This document shows, one piece after another, positions 28,186 to 36,394 of a stretch of DNA of 64,000 nt. The notes under the pieces were generated by a model, which saw nothing but the letters and a program-made list of their open reading frames with translations, ran no database searches and was not told the DNA's origin. A program made the position numbers and the translations under genes. Position 1 is the stretch's first letter, and every line of letters starts with the position of its first letter. This stretch comes from Bradyrhizobium sp. 1(2017) (lineage in GTDB: Bacteria > Pseudomonadota > Alphaproteobacteria > Rhizobiales > Xanthobacteraceae): assembly GCF_011602485.2 (NCBI RefSeq), contig NZ_CP050022.2:434001-498000 (forward strand), written 5' to 3'.

Positions 28186-28821
28186 TCAAACGAGGTCCAA
28201 CACATCTGCCACCGGACGGCGCGGCTTCTGCGGCCAGTTTCCCGGACGCATGGCTCCCACGGACAGCAACATGACCGGGACTTCGTCGCCGGCCAATCCA
28301 AACTCGCGGTGCACCGCTTCAGCGTCGAAGCCGATCATTGGGGTCGAGCCGAGGCCGAGCGAGCGAGCCGCATAGATCATCGCCGCCGCGCCGAAGGTGC
28401 CGGTGCGAACGGCCTCGTCGCGCTGGCGCTGCGGGTATTCCATATACAGATCGCGTGCCGGGAGTTCCCATTCCGGCACCATCTTTTCCGGCATGATGCC
28501 CGCTTCCACGAGCGGTGCCAGGCGCGCTGGTAGGACGCTGGAATCGGCCAATTGGCCGCAGACGATGAAAGTCACTGCCGCTTCAGTGATCGCAGGCTGA
28601 TTCCAGGCGATCGGACGTAGCCGGGCCTTTGCTTCCGGCGAGCGCACGGCGATGAAGCGCCAGTTCTGCAGGTGGAACGAGGTTGGCGCGGTCGTGCCGA
28701 TTCTCACCAGCTCGCGGATGAGGTCGTCGCTCATAGTGGCGGCGGGGTCGTAGTACTTCGCAGCGCTACGGCTCAGGATGCATTCGATGACGGCATTAGT
28801 CAGGGCAATTTCGCTAATCAT
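28186..28821 (-). CDS. Nitroreductase-family protein
   Basis: A 211-residue FMN-dependent reductase. It has SRSAAKYYDP and RELVRIGTTAPTSFHLQNWR, the FMN-binding opening of the family, and GTFGAAAMIYAARSLGLGST in the centre. Its likely substrates are nitroaromatics, quinones or other electrophiles, using NAD(P)H. It starts 9 bases after the dehydrogenase stop and its own stop touches the next start, so the three genes are a compact operon. Confidence 0.9.
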   Translation of the reverse strand: MISEIALTNAVIECILSRSAAKYYDPAATMSDDLIRELVRIGTTAPTSFHLQNWRFIAVRSPEAKARLRPIAWNQPAITEAAVTFIVCGQLADSSVLPARLAPLVEAGIMPEKMVPEWELPARDLYMEYPQRQRDEAVRTGTFGAAAMIYAARSLGLGSTPMIGFDAEAVHREFGLAGDEVPVMLLSVGAMRPGNWPQKPRRPVADVLDLV

Positions 28822-28829
28822 GGCGATTC

Positions 28830-29777
28830 CTACGTGTGAACGGGCGGATTGAGATATGCGAGTGGGCGAAGGCGAACGATCGTCTTCCCGCTAACGCGCA
28901 GAGTCGGATTGAAAGCGGCCACTGCGTCGTCGAGGGTCGAGATGGTACCGATGTTCGTCTGCAGTCGTCCGTCCCGCACCCGCTGGACGATCTCACCCAG
29001 CTGGGCGCGATCGGACTCAACAACGAAGTCAATCGCCAAGCCGTTGGCGGGTCGCGCCTCGGACGGCCCGACGATGGACACCAGTGCTCCTCGAGGTCTA
29101 ATCAGACGCGCTGACCGCCGCCCGATGTCGCCGCCGATGACATCGAATACCAGGTCGACGCCCCCGACGTCTTCCAGCGAGTCGTTGTCGAGGTCGACGA
29201 ACTCATTCGCGCCGAAGTCGAGCGCTTTGCGACGATCAGCGGCCCTTCCGGTGCCGATGACGTGGGCCCCGGCCTCACGTGCGAGCTGGGTCACCATCGA
29301 CCCGACTGCGCCGGCCGCGCCGTGCGCAAGCACGCTCTGCCCTGCTTGAAGGTGGCCGTGCACGAACAGTCCCTGCCACGCGGTCAGGCCCGAGATCGGC
29401 AGACTGGCGCCCACTGTGAAGTCGACGTCTCCCGGTAGCGGCGCAAGGTTGCGCGCCTCGACAGCGACATACTCCGCCAAGGTGCCGTCACGATGCCAGT
29501 CCGTGAGGCCAAACACCCGCTGTCCCACCGACAGCCCTGTGGTGCCATAGCCGAGAGCGGTAACGACCCCAGCCAGCTCGTGCCCGGGGATCGACGGCGT
29601 TCGGTCGCGATCGAGGCGATCGGTCCAGGTCGAAGGCCACGCCAGCTCTGTCCCGACAAATCCGGACGCATGAACTTGAACGACCACATCGTTTATCGCT
29701 GGCTGCGGCTCCGGCCGCTCCACGAGAGTCATACCAGCCGTTCCCGCGGCCTGGTCCACTAGGACGATTGCCTTCAT
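28830..29777 (-). CDS. Zinc-independent quinone oxidoreductase/alcohol dehydrogenase, paralogue 2
   Basis: A 315-residue medium-chain reductase, near-identical to the 22760 copy: the stretch from TWTDRLDRDRTPSIPGHELA through AHGAAGAVGSMVTQLAREAG differs only at a few positions. A strong AGAAGGAGGTGG precedes the ATG. It leads the operon with nitroreductase and AhpD-like genes. Element copy H lies 83 bases upstream of the start in the correct orientation. It ends with a short extra tail absent from paralogue 1. Confidence 0.9.
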   Translation of the reverse strand: MKAIVLVDQAAGTAGMTLVERPEPQPAINDVVVQVHASGFVGTELAWPSTWTDRLDRDRTPSIPGHELAGVVTALGYGTTGLSVGQRVFGLTDWHRDGTLAEYVAVEARNLAPLPGDVDFTVGASLPISGLTAWQGLFVHGHLQAGQSVLAHGAAGAVGSMVTQLAREAGAHVIGTGRAADRRKALDFGANEFVDLDNDSLEDVGGVDLVFDVIGGDIGRRSARLIRPRGALVSIVGPSEARPANGLAIDFVVESDRAQLGEIVQRVRDGRLQTNIGTISTLDDAVAAFNPTLRVSGKTIVRLRPLAYLNPPVHT

Positions 29778-29859
29778 CGTCCACCTCCTTCTGCGAGGCA
29801 GGTCGTTAACTTCCCAATTCCTTTGGCGCAAAAATAAAATCGCGCAGCTCGACGGTCCA

Positions 29860-29883
29860 ATCACCTGTGGCTATGGAATCGAT
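29860..29883 (-). promoter_or_regulatory. Common dyad element, copy H (dehydrogenase operon)
   Basis: Read toward the dehydrogenase: ATCgaTTC-N8-CAGgtGAT. Both half-sites are recognisable, but the ATAACG box is not. It is the least complete copy apart from the one at 18062. Confidence 0.5.
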
Positions 29884-29953
29884 GCCATCACGCCGGCGTG
29901 CGAAAAATGGAGCGGGGCAAGCGCGGGGCGCCGATAGGCGGCACGGAAGACGC

Positions 29954-30463
29954 TCAATCCGGTGTGATATTCGGGATCGGGAGTTGAGCCAGATCATCCT
30001 CATAGCGGGCCTGGGTGCTCGCGTCGCGCTCGAAACCAGTGGTGTCCGTGCGTGTGTGAATATCCGCGCCAATGCCGAGAATTTCGCCAACGGGGCAGAG
30101 GTTCGCTGCCTCAAGCAAGAATGCGCGTTGCTGCACGTCAAGTTCACCCTCCAGTGCGAGAGTGCGTTCAAAAGAATCCCGTTTGCCCTGGGCCCCGTGG
30201 CGGAAACTGACGCCCACTTCTACCCGATCCAACGGAAGTTTTCGCTGATTGGCGTGATAGCGGACGGTCATGGCAGTGCATGCAGCGAGAGATGCGCCGA
30301 GAAGGTCGTAGGGGTTTGGGCCGGGGGATACGTGGCCGTTTCCATCCGGGCCGCCAATGGGAAATTGAGATGCGTCGACACGACCAACCATTGCACCGTG
30401 AGTCGTCGGATCGCTCGCGACGAAAACTTCCCGGCGCTTGGATGCGTTGCCTCGTTGCGTCAT
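29954..30463 (-). CDS. OsmC-family peroxidase/redox protein
   Basis: A 169-residue OsmC/Ohr-fold protein. GPNPYDLLGASLAACTAMTV supplies Cys62, and ANLCPVGEIL supplies Cys123, the two cysteines of the thiol peroxidase pair. Residues 50-70 match the family signature NPYDLLGASLAACTAMT. It reduces organic hydroperoxides. I chose the ATG at 30463, with AGGAAC upstream; an earlier in-frame start exists at 30499. It diverges from the RND operon. Confidence 0.88.
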   Translation of the reverse strand: MTQRGNASKRREVFVASDPTTHGAMVGRVDASQFPIGGPDGNGHVSPGPNPYDLLGASLAACTAMTVRYHANQRKLPLDRVEVGVSFRHGAQGKRDSFERTLALEGELDVQQRAFLLEAANLCPVGEILGIGADIHTRTDTTGFERDASTQARYEDDLAQLPIPNITPD

Positions 30464-30992
30464 AGAGTGTTCCTGTTTCCGTTGTGATGAGCAGGTCATG
30501 TGAAGCGACGCCGCCTAGTGCCCGCCCTTCAGCCCTGATCGTGGAGTTTGTCGCCGCCATCGACGGTGGCATGGGAACTCTTGCGAAATGTCGCATCGCG
30601 CGTTACGGCTGGCGGAAAATGGACGCCGCGATCATTCGGGTAAAGCTATCGTATCGATTACCGGCGGGAATGCTCTGCAAGCCGCGTATCGAAACGGCCC
30701 GGTGAGCACCGGAATCGCCGTCAGCGCCGTGAGCAGCCAATAACGAATGTCTATCGACTCCATGGCGAGACGTGATTTCCGTTGCTCGGCATTCAAAGGT
30801 CAATCTGCAAAGGGTCGTCGTTGGTAAGTGCTGCAGTACTGCGATCGTCGAGACGGCGCCGGCGTCACTCGAAGCCCGAGATCGACATCGGGACGACGAG
30901 GCGATCGCTGCGACATATCGGGACTGACCAAGAGTTGCTCTGCGAGCCGTTCAGTTTGAGAGCAGCATTTCAAGATCTCCGGAGAGATAGAC
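30464..30992. other. Divergent region between OsmC and RND genes, with element copy E
   Basis: About 530 bases without a recognisable gene. Element copy E is at 30753-30776 and reads toward the RND pump genes, 217 bases before them. No other conserved feature was seen. Confidence 0.5.
30753..30776 (+). promoter_or_regulatory. Common dyad element, copy E (RND pump operon)
   Basis: ATCgaCTC-N8-GACgtGAT with CCAATAACGAATGT upstream and TTTCC downstream. One half-site base differs from consensus. It reads toward the periplasmic adaptor gene. Confidence 0.75.
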
Positions 30993-32216
30993 GTGAGCAT
31001 TGAAGACAGAGCGGAGTATCCGGCCCAGGCGCTTCGGTTCGATCGCGGCTCGCTTTGTCGCTATCCGCAATGTGGCGGCGCATCGGTCGCCCTGCTGTTC
31101 GCGCTGGCGCTCGCTGGCTGCGGCGAGAAGGCGCAGTCGCAAGCGGCCGCGCCTCTGCCGCCGTCGGTGACAGTCGCGCAACCCGTCAAGCGTACGGTTA
31201 CCGACTGGGACGAGTTCACGGGCCGTTTCGACGCGATCGAGGAGGTTCAAGTCCGCGCCCGTGTCGGCGGGTTCGTCAATAGCGTCGAATTCAAGGACGG
31301 TGCGATCGTTCGTGCCGGTGACCTGCTCTACATCATCGATCCGCGTCCGTTCGAGGCGATCGTATCGCAGGCCCAAGGCCAACTCGACGACGCACGGGCC
31401 AAGGCAGAGCTCGCCAGACGTGAACTCGACCGTGGGCTGAACCTGGTCCAGACCAGCGCAGTCTCGGTACAGGTCGTCGATCAGCGTCGTCAGGCCTTGC
31501 AGGCCGCTCATGCGGCCGAGACGCAGGCCGAGGGTGCGCTGAAGGCGGCGCAGCTTAACGTAGAATTCACTCACGTGCTGGCGCCGATCACTGGCCGCGT
31601 CAGCCGTCATCTGGTGACGCCGGGTAACCTCGTGCAGGGGGCCGACAGCGGTGCGACGCTGCTCACGTCGATCGTGTCGCTCGATCCGATCTACATTTAC
31701 TTCGACGTGGACGAGGCGACCTATCTGCGCAACAGCAAGCTGTGGTTCGAAGGCAGGAGGCCAAGTTCGCGCGACACAGCAAACCCCGTGCAAGTGACGC
31801 TGACCGGCGAGATGAAGCCCTCACATGAGGGAAGAATGGACTTCCTCGACAATCGACTGGACGTCTCGACCGCGACATTGCGCAGCCGTGCGATCGTCCC
31901 GAACAAGGATCTCTCGGTCTTGCCGGGGCAATTTGGCCGCGTCAGGCTCATTGGCTCGTTGCCCTACGAGGCGCTGCTGATCCCGGATACGGCAATCGCC
32001 ACCGATCAGTCACGCAAGATCGTCTTCGTGGTCAAGGAAGACAACGTTGTGGAGGCAAGACCGGTCGTGCTCGGGCCGCTCGATGAAGGGCTGCGCGTGA
32101 TTCGCGAAGGCCTCAAGGCGGAAGATCACGTCATCGTCGATGGGCTGCAGCGTGCTCGCATCGGCGCCAAGGTGACACCGAAAATGACGCAGGCGCCAGC
32201 GGGTGCCAAACCATGA
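30993..32216 (+). CDS. RND efflux periplasmic adaptor subunit (lipoprotein)
   Basis: A 407-residue membrane fusion protein of the AcrA type. After an unusually long polar N terminus, LLFALALAGCGEKAQSQAA gives a lipobox (A-G-C). Motifs follow: PLPPSVTVAQPVKRTV, ARVGGFVNSVEFKDGAIVRAG (first lipoyl half), a coiled hairpin at about 120-190, then VLAPITGRVSRHLVTPGNLV (second half). It starts at GTG with GGAGAGAT upstream; the true start could be later. It overlaps the pump gene by 4 bases. Confidence 0.9.
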   Translation: MSIEDRAEYPAQALRFDRGSLCRYPQCGGASVALLFALALAGCGEKAQSQAAAPLPPSVTVAQPVKRTVTDWDEFTGRFDAIEEVQVRARVGGFVNSVEFKDGAIVRAGDLLYIIDPRPFEAIVSQAQGQLDDARAKAELARRELDRGLNLVQTSAVSVQVVDQRRQALQAAHAAETQAEGALKAAQLNVEFTHVLAPITGRVSRHLVTPGNLVQGADSGATLLTSIVSLDPIYIYFDVDEATYLRNSKLWFEGRRPSSRDTANPVQVTLTGEMKPSHEGRMDFLDNRLDVSTATLRSRAIVPNKDLSVLPGQFGRVRLIGSLPYEALLIPDTAIATDQSRKIVFVVKEDNVVEARPVVLGPLDEGLRVIREGLKAEDHVIVDGLQRARIGAKVTPKMTQAPAGAKP

Positions 32217-35200
32217 ATCTCGGAAGGCTTTCCATCAACCAGCCCATTTTGGCGATGGTGCTGTCGATCGTGCTCGTGATTGTCGGCGCGATCGCCTACC
32301 AGACGCTGCCCGTCTCGGAATATCCGCAAGCGGTGCCGCCGACCGTTACCGTCACCACGCAATATCCCGGCGCGTCAGCGCAGACCGTGTCCGACACGGT
32401 GGCGGCCCCGATCGAGCAGGAGATCAATGGCGTTGAGGACATGCTGTATCTCTACAGCCAGGCGACCTCGAACGGCCAGCTCACCATCACCGTCACATTC
32501 AAGCTTGGCACCGATCTCGACAAGGCCCAGGTGCTGGTTCAGAACCGCGTCGCGATTGCGCAGCCGCGGCTACCCGAGGAGGTCCAGCGCAACGGCGTCG
32601 TAACCCGCAAGAACTCGCCCGACATCTTGATGGCCGTATTCGTGCTGTCGCCCGACGACTCGTTCGATCAGCTCTATATCTCCAACTATACGCTGTTGCA
32701 GGTGCGCGATCAGCTGTTGCGGCTCGACGGCGTTGGTGACATCCAGATGTTCGGCGCACGCGACTACTCGATGCGATTGTGGCTCGATCCCGATCGAATC
32801 GCCAATGTCGGTCTGACCTCGAACGAGGTGCTTGCGGCGATCCGCGCCCAGAACCTGCAGATCACCGGTGGACAGCTCGCGGAGCCGCCGATCGCCGATC
32901 GCGCGCTCCAGCCGAATCTTACCTTCACCGGGCGTCTCAAGGACATCGGTCAATTTGAGGACATCGTGGTGAAGGCGGGTTCCGACGGCCGTACCATGCG
33001 GCTGCGCGACGTCGCCCGCGTCGAGCTCGGCGCACTGTCCTACGCCACCAGCAGCCGCATATTGCGCAAGTCGGCCGTCGCAATGGTGGTGACACAACGG
33101 CCCGGGTCCAATGCGCTCGCCACGGCGAGGGCGATCTCCAGCACCATGGCGCAATTGAAGGAAAGTTTTCCGAAGGGGCTCGACTACAATATCGGCTACA
33201 ATCCCACCGAATTCATCGCACAGTCCGTCCATGAACTGATCAAGACGGTCTACGAGGCGATGCTGCTCGTGGTCATCGTGGTGCTGGTGTTCTTGCAGGG
33301 ATGGCGGCCCGCGATCATCCCCATTATCGCGATCCCGGTGTCGTTGGTCGGCACCTTCGCTGTGATGGCTGTGCTCGGGTTTTCCATCAACAATCTGACG
33401 CTGTTTGGTCTTGTGCTCGCGGTGGGCATCGTGGTCGACGACGCCATCGTGGTTGTCGAGAATGTCGAGAGACATCTCCATCACGGTCTGAGCCGGCGCG
33501 ATGCCGCGATCAGGACCATGGAGGAAGTGGGCGGCGCTTTGGTCTCGATCGCACTCGTACTCTGTGCAGTGTTCGTTCCGACCGCCTTCTTGGGTGGCAT
33601 CTCCGGACAGTTTTTCCAGCAGTTCGCCGTCACCATCGCGGTTGCGACCGCGATCTCCTGTTTCTGCTCGCTGACGTTGTCGCCGGCGCTGGCCTCGCAG
33701 ATCCTGGTACCGCATGAGGGACGACGGCCGCCGGCGCGCTGGAATCTTGTGGGGCGCGGCTGGGAAGTCTTTACGGGCTTGTTCAATCGCGTGTTCGACC
33801 GGCTGGCCAACAGCTATGCTGGCGTGGCCGACTTCGTGATACGGCACTCTGTAACGATGATCCTGATCTACGTCGCGCTGATCGGTAGTGCGGGCTGGCT
33901 GATCGTGACGACGCCGCAGGGTTTCATTCCCGCACAGGATCGCGGCTATCTCATCGTCTCGGTGCAATTGCCAGGCGCCGCGTCGCTGGTGCGGACCGCT
34001 GCCGTGGTGCGCGAAATCGAGCGGATTGCGCTGGATACGCCGGGGATCATCCGTGTCGGTGCGTTCAGCGGCTTCTCCGGCGCGACGCGCACGCAGGCCG
34101 GCAACGCCGCGGCACTATTCCCGGTGTTCGACGAGCCGGAGGCGCGGCAGAAGAAGGGATTGTCCGCGGACGCAATCACGGCCGACCTGCGCAAGCGGCT
34201 GTCGGCGGTTCAGGGCGCCTTCATCATCGTCATCCCACCACCTGCGGTGCCTGGCATTGGCACCGGCGGCGGCTTTGCTATCCGCATCCAGGATCGACAA
34301 GGGCGTGGTCCCGAGCTGCTCGCGGCCGCGACCGATGAGCTCGTCGGCGCTGCGCGAAAGTCGCCGAATCTCACCTCCGTGTTCTCGCCCTTCACGGCGA
34401 ATACGCCGCAGTTGTTCGTCGATATCGATCGGATCAAGGCGCAGAAGCTCGGCGTTCCCATCGCCAACATCACCGACACGATCGAGACCTACTTCGGCTC
34501 GACCTACGTCAACGACTTCAACCTGTTCGGCCGCACCTATCACGTCACGGCGCAGGCCGATCTTCCGTTCCGCAAGGAGACTTCCGACCTCGCGCGTCTG
34601 CGCACCCGGAATGCAGCCGGCGACATGGTGATGCTCGGAAGCGTCGTCGACTTTAAGGACATCTCGGGACCCGATCGTGTTGCGCGATACAATCTCTACT
34701 CGGCCTCCGAGGTGCAAGGTGAACCGGCGCCCGGCGTGAGCTCGGCGACAGCGCTCAGCACAATCAAGGAGCTCGCAGCCCAGACACTGCCAAGCGGCTT
34801 CTCGTTCGAATGGACCGATTTGTCCTATCAGCAGGTCACCGGGGGCAACGCCGGTCTCTACGTGTTTCCGATCTGCGTGCTGTTCGTCTATCTGGTGCTG
34901 GCCGCGCAATATGGCAGCTGGACGCTCCCCTTCGCGGTGATCCTGATCGTTCCGATGTGCCTGTTCGCGGCTACCATCGGCGTGCGGATCATGGGCCAGG
35001 ATGTCAACATCCTGACCCAGATCGGCTTCGTCGTGCTGGTGGGCTTGGCTGCCAAGAACGCGATCCTGATCGTCGAGTTCGCGCGTGACATCGAGCTTGA
35101 GGGCAGGTCGCGGCTGGACGCCGTTATCGAGGCCTGTCGATTGCGCCTGCGGCCGATCCTGATGACTTCGTTCGCCTTCATCCTTGGAGTGCTTCCGCTG

Positions 35201-35398
35201 GTGGTGTCGACCGGCTCGGGCTCGGAGATGCGCCAGGCCGTCGGCGTTGCTGTGTTCTTCGGCATGCTGGGCGTCACTCTGTTCGGCTTGATTTTCACCC
35301 CGCTCTTCTATGTGGTCGTGCGCAACCTCGCGGAGGGCAAGAACGAAGGCAAACCGGTTCAATCTGACATGGCTACGGCTGCGGCTGCGGCGAAGTGA
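32213..35398 (+). CDS. RND multidrug efflux pump, HAE1 family inner-membrane subunit
   Basis: A 1061-residue AcrB-like proton/drug antiporter with two large periplasmic loops and twelve membrane segments. The proton-relay residues are in place: the DD pair in AVGIVVDDAIVVVEN (transmembrane 4) and the lysine in VLVGLAAKNAILIVEFARD (transmembrane 10). Start MNLGRLSINQPILAMVLSIV fits the family. No outer-membrane channel gene follows, so a TolC-type protein encoded elsewhere is presumed. The ATGA overlap with the adaptor gene indicates coupled translation. Confidence 0.95.
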   Translation: MNLGRLSINQPILAMVLSIVLVIVGAIAYQTLPVSEYPQAVPPTVTVTTQYPGASAQTVSDTVAAPIEQEINGVEDMLYLYSQATSNGQLTITVTFKLGTDLDKAQVLVQNRVAIAQPRLPEEVQRNGVVTRKNSPDILMAVFVLSPDDSFDQLYISNYTLLQVRDQLLRLDGVGDIQMFGARDYSMRLWLDPDRIANVGLTSNEVLAAIRAQNLQITGGQLAEPPIADRALQPNLTFTGRLKDIGQFEDIVVKAGSDGRTMRLRDVARVELGALSYATSSRILRKSAVAMVVTQRPGSNALATARAISSTMAQLKESFPKGLDYNIGYNPTEFIAQSVHELIKTVYEAMLLVVIVVLVFLQGWRPAIIPIIAIPVSLVGTFAVMAVLGFSINNLTLFGLVLAVGIVVDDAIVVVENVERHLHHGLSRRDAAIRTMEEVGGALVSIALVLCAVFVPTAFLGGISGQFFQQFAVTIAVATAISCFCSLTLSPALASQILVPHEGRRPPARWNLVGRGWEVFTGLFNRVFDRLANSYAGVADFVIRHSVTMILIYVALIGSAGWLIVTTPQGFIPAQDRGYLIVSVQLPGAASLVRTAAVVREIERIALDTPGIIRVGAFSGFSGATRTQAGNAAALFPVFDEPEARQKKGLSADAITADLRKRLSAVQGAFIIVIPPPAVPGIGTGGGFAIRIQDRQGRGPELLAAATDELVGAARKSPNLTSVFSPFTANTPQLFVDIDRIKAQKLGVPIANITDTIETYFGSTYVNDFNLFGRTYHVTAQADLPFRKETSDLARLRTRNAAGDMVMLGSVVDFKDISGPDRVARYNLYSASEVQGEPAPGVSSATALSTIKELAAQTLPSGFSFEWTDLSYQQVTGGNAGLYVFPICVLFVYLVLAAQYGSWTLPFAVILIVPMCLFAATIGVRIMGQDVNILTQIGFVVLVGLAAKNAILIVEFARDIELEGRSRLDAVIEACRLRLRPILMTSFAFILGVLPLVVSTGSGSEMRQAVGVAVFFGMLGVTLFGLIFTPLFYVVVRNLAEGKNEGKPVQSDMATAAAAAK

Positions 35399-35573
35399 AT
35401 CGAATTCAATTGCGATGCGTGGTGAAGCGAGGATACTCCCGTGCCCGTCCTGTGAAGCAGGGGCAAGAATCATGATGTGCAGGCGGCTCGCGCCGCGGTG
35501 GCGGTGAATCGGGGAGTCGATTGCCGGTTACGGGTGTTGGCGGGGATCGCAGCCTCTGCGGCAAAGCCGTACG

Positions 35574-35810
35574 TCAGCGGCGCGTTGCTGATCGCGATCC
35601 GGGACGGAGCGCGCCGCGCCAGATACTCGAATTTGCACGAGAATGATCGCTTGCGCCATCAAGCAAAGCCTTGGCTCGCCGCTCGTGATCGTCGGCGAGT
35701 GCTTTGAGTTGGGCCGCAATCACTCGGTCCGTCATGGCTTTAATGGAGCAAAGCAAGGCCCGGGCAGTCCTCAAATGTTCCTTGCCTCGCCGTGAGTTCT
35801 GAAGCGTCAT
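35574..35810 (-). CDS. Small hypothetical protein, candidate target of element copy F
   Basis: A 78-residue frame. Residues about 26-50, MTDRVIAAQLKALADDHERR, look like the helix typical of small Bradyrhizobium proteins of unknown role, while the C-terminal third is arginine-rich and may reflect a shifted frame. GAGGG stands near the start. Element copy F lies 212 bases upstream in the correct orientation, which is the main reason to list it. An internal ATG would give 53 residues. No function is inferred. Confidence 0.4.
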   Translation of the reverse strand: MTLQNSRRGKEHLRTARALLCSIKAMTDRVIAAQLKALADDHERRAKALLDGASDHSRANSSIWRGALRPGSRSATRR

Positions 35811-36021
35811 GACGCCCTCGTGCGGTTGTCGGATGGTTGATCGAAAGCGATGTGCAACCAGCTCATGTTGTTGTGGGTCACCCCCGCCGATGCGCCGTGA
35901 GACGATCGGCGCACCTCGGACGTCTCGGCCGGCGATCGTTCAAACGGAATGCGGACTTCTGCTGGTGTCGAGGGCGGAGGGCGACCGGTTGCAGATTGAG
36001 TTCGGATCAGTTGAAAGAAAA

Positions 36022-36045
36022 GTCACCACTCGCCATGGAGTTGAT
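36022..36045 (-). promoter_or_regulatory. Common dyad element, copy F (small ORF)
   Basis: Read toward the small ORF: ATCaaCTC-N8-GTGgtGAC, preceded by CCAATAACGGTCGGCT and followed by TTTTC. The left half matches exactly and the right half differs at two positions. It is oriented away from the large kinase gene on its other side. Confidence 0.7.
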
Positions 36046-36394
36046 AGCCGACCGTTATTGGAACCGCTGGGCCGCGGGGGGGGCGTGGTGAGAGAGCGGA
36101 TCGCGTTCCCAGAGGAGTTCGATCGAGCTGAGCTCCCGGCCCATTGCGGAATGGCTTCAATCCTCAATCGCGCGATCTCCGCGATCATGGTTTCAGAGTG
36201 AATTTCACGGCAATTCGGCTCACTGTCGTGGCGGGGAGGATCCGCAGAGCCGTGTCTTGCTTGGCTGGAGAACGGCTGGCATTTCCCAGACAATCGAGTA
36301 CGATTTCACGGGCTTGGCGAGAGGCCGCTCGCGCGACGCATGACGGGCTTGGCCAGCCGATTTCAAGCCGACGCCCGACGCCTGAGTCTGACAG

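Larger units (their letters stand above)
35399..36394. other. Interval with a small ORF and element copy F
   Basis: About 1 kb between the RND pump and the large kinase. It contains one candidate 78-residue frame (35574-35810, minus strand) and element copy F. The plus-strand frames through it read as arginine- and cysteine-rich noise. Confidence 0.5.
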
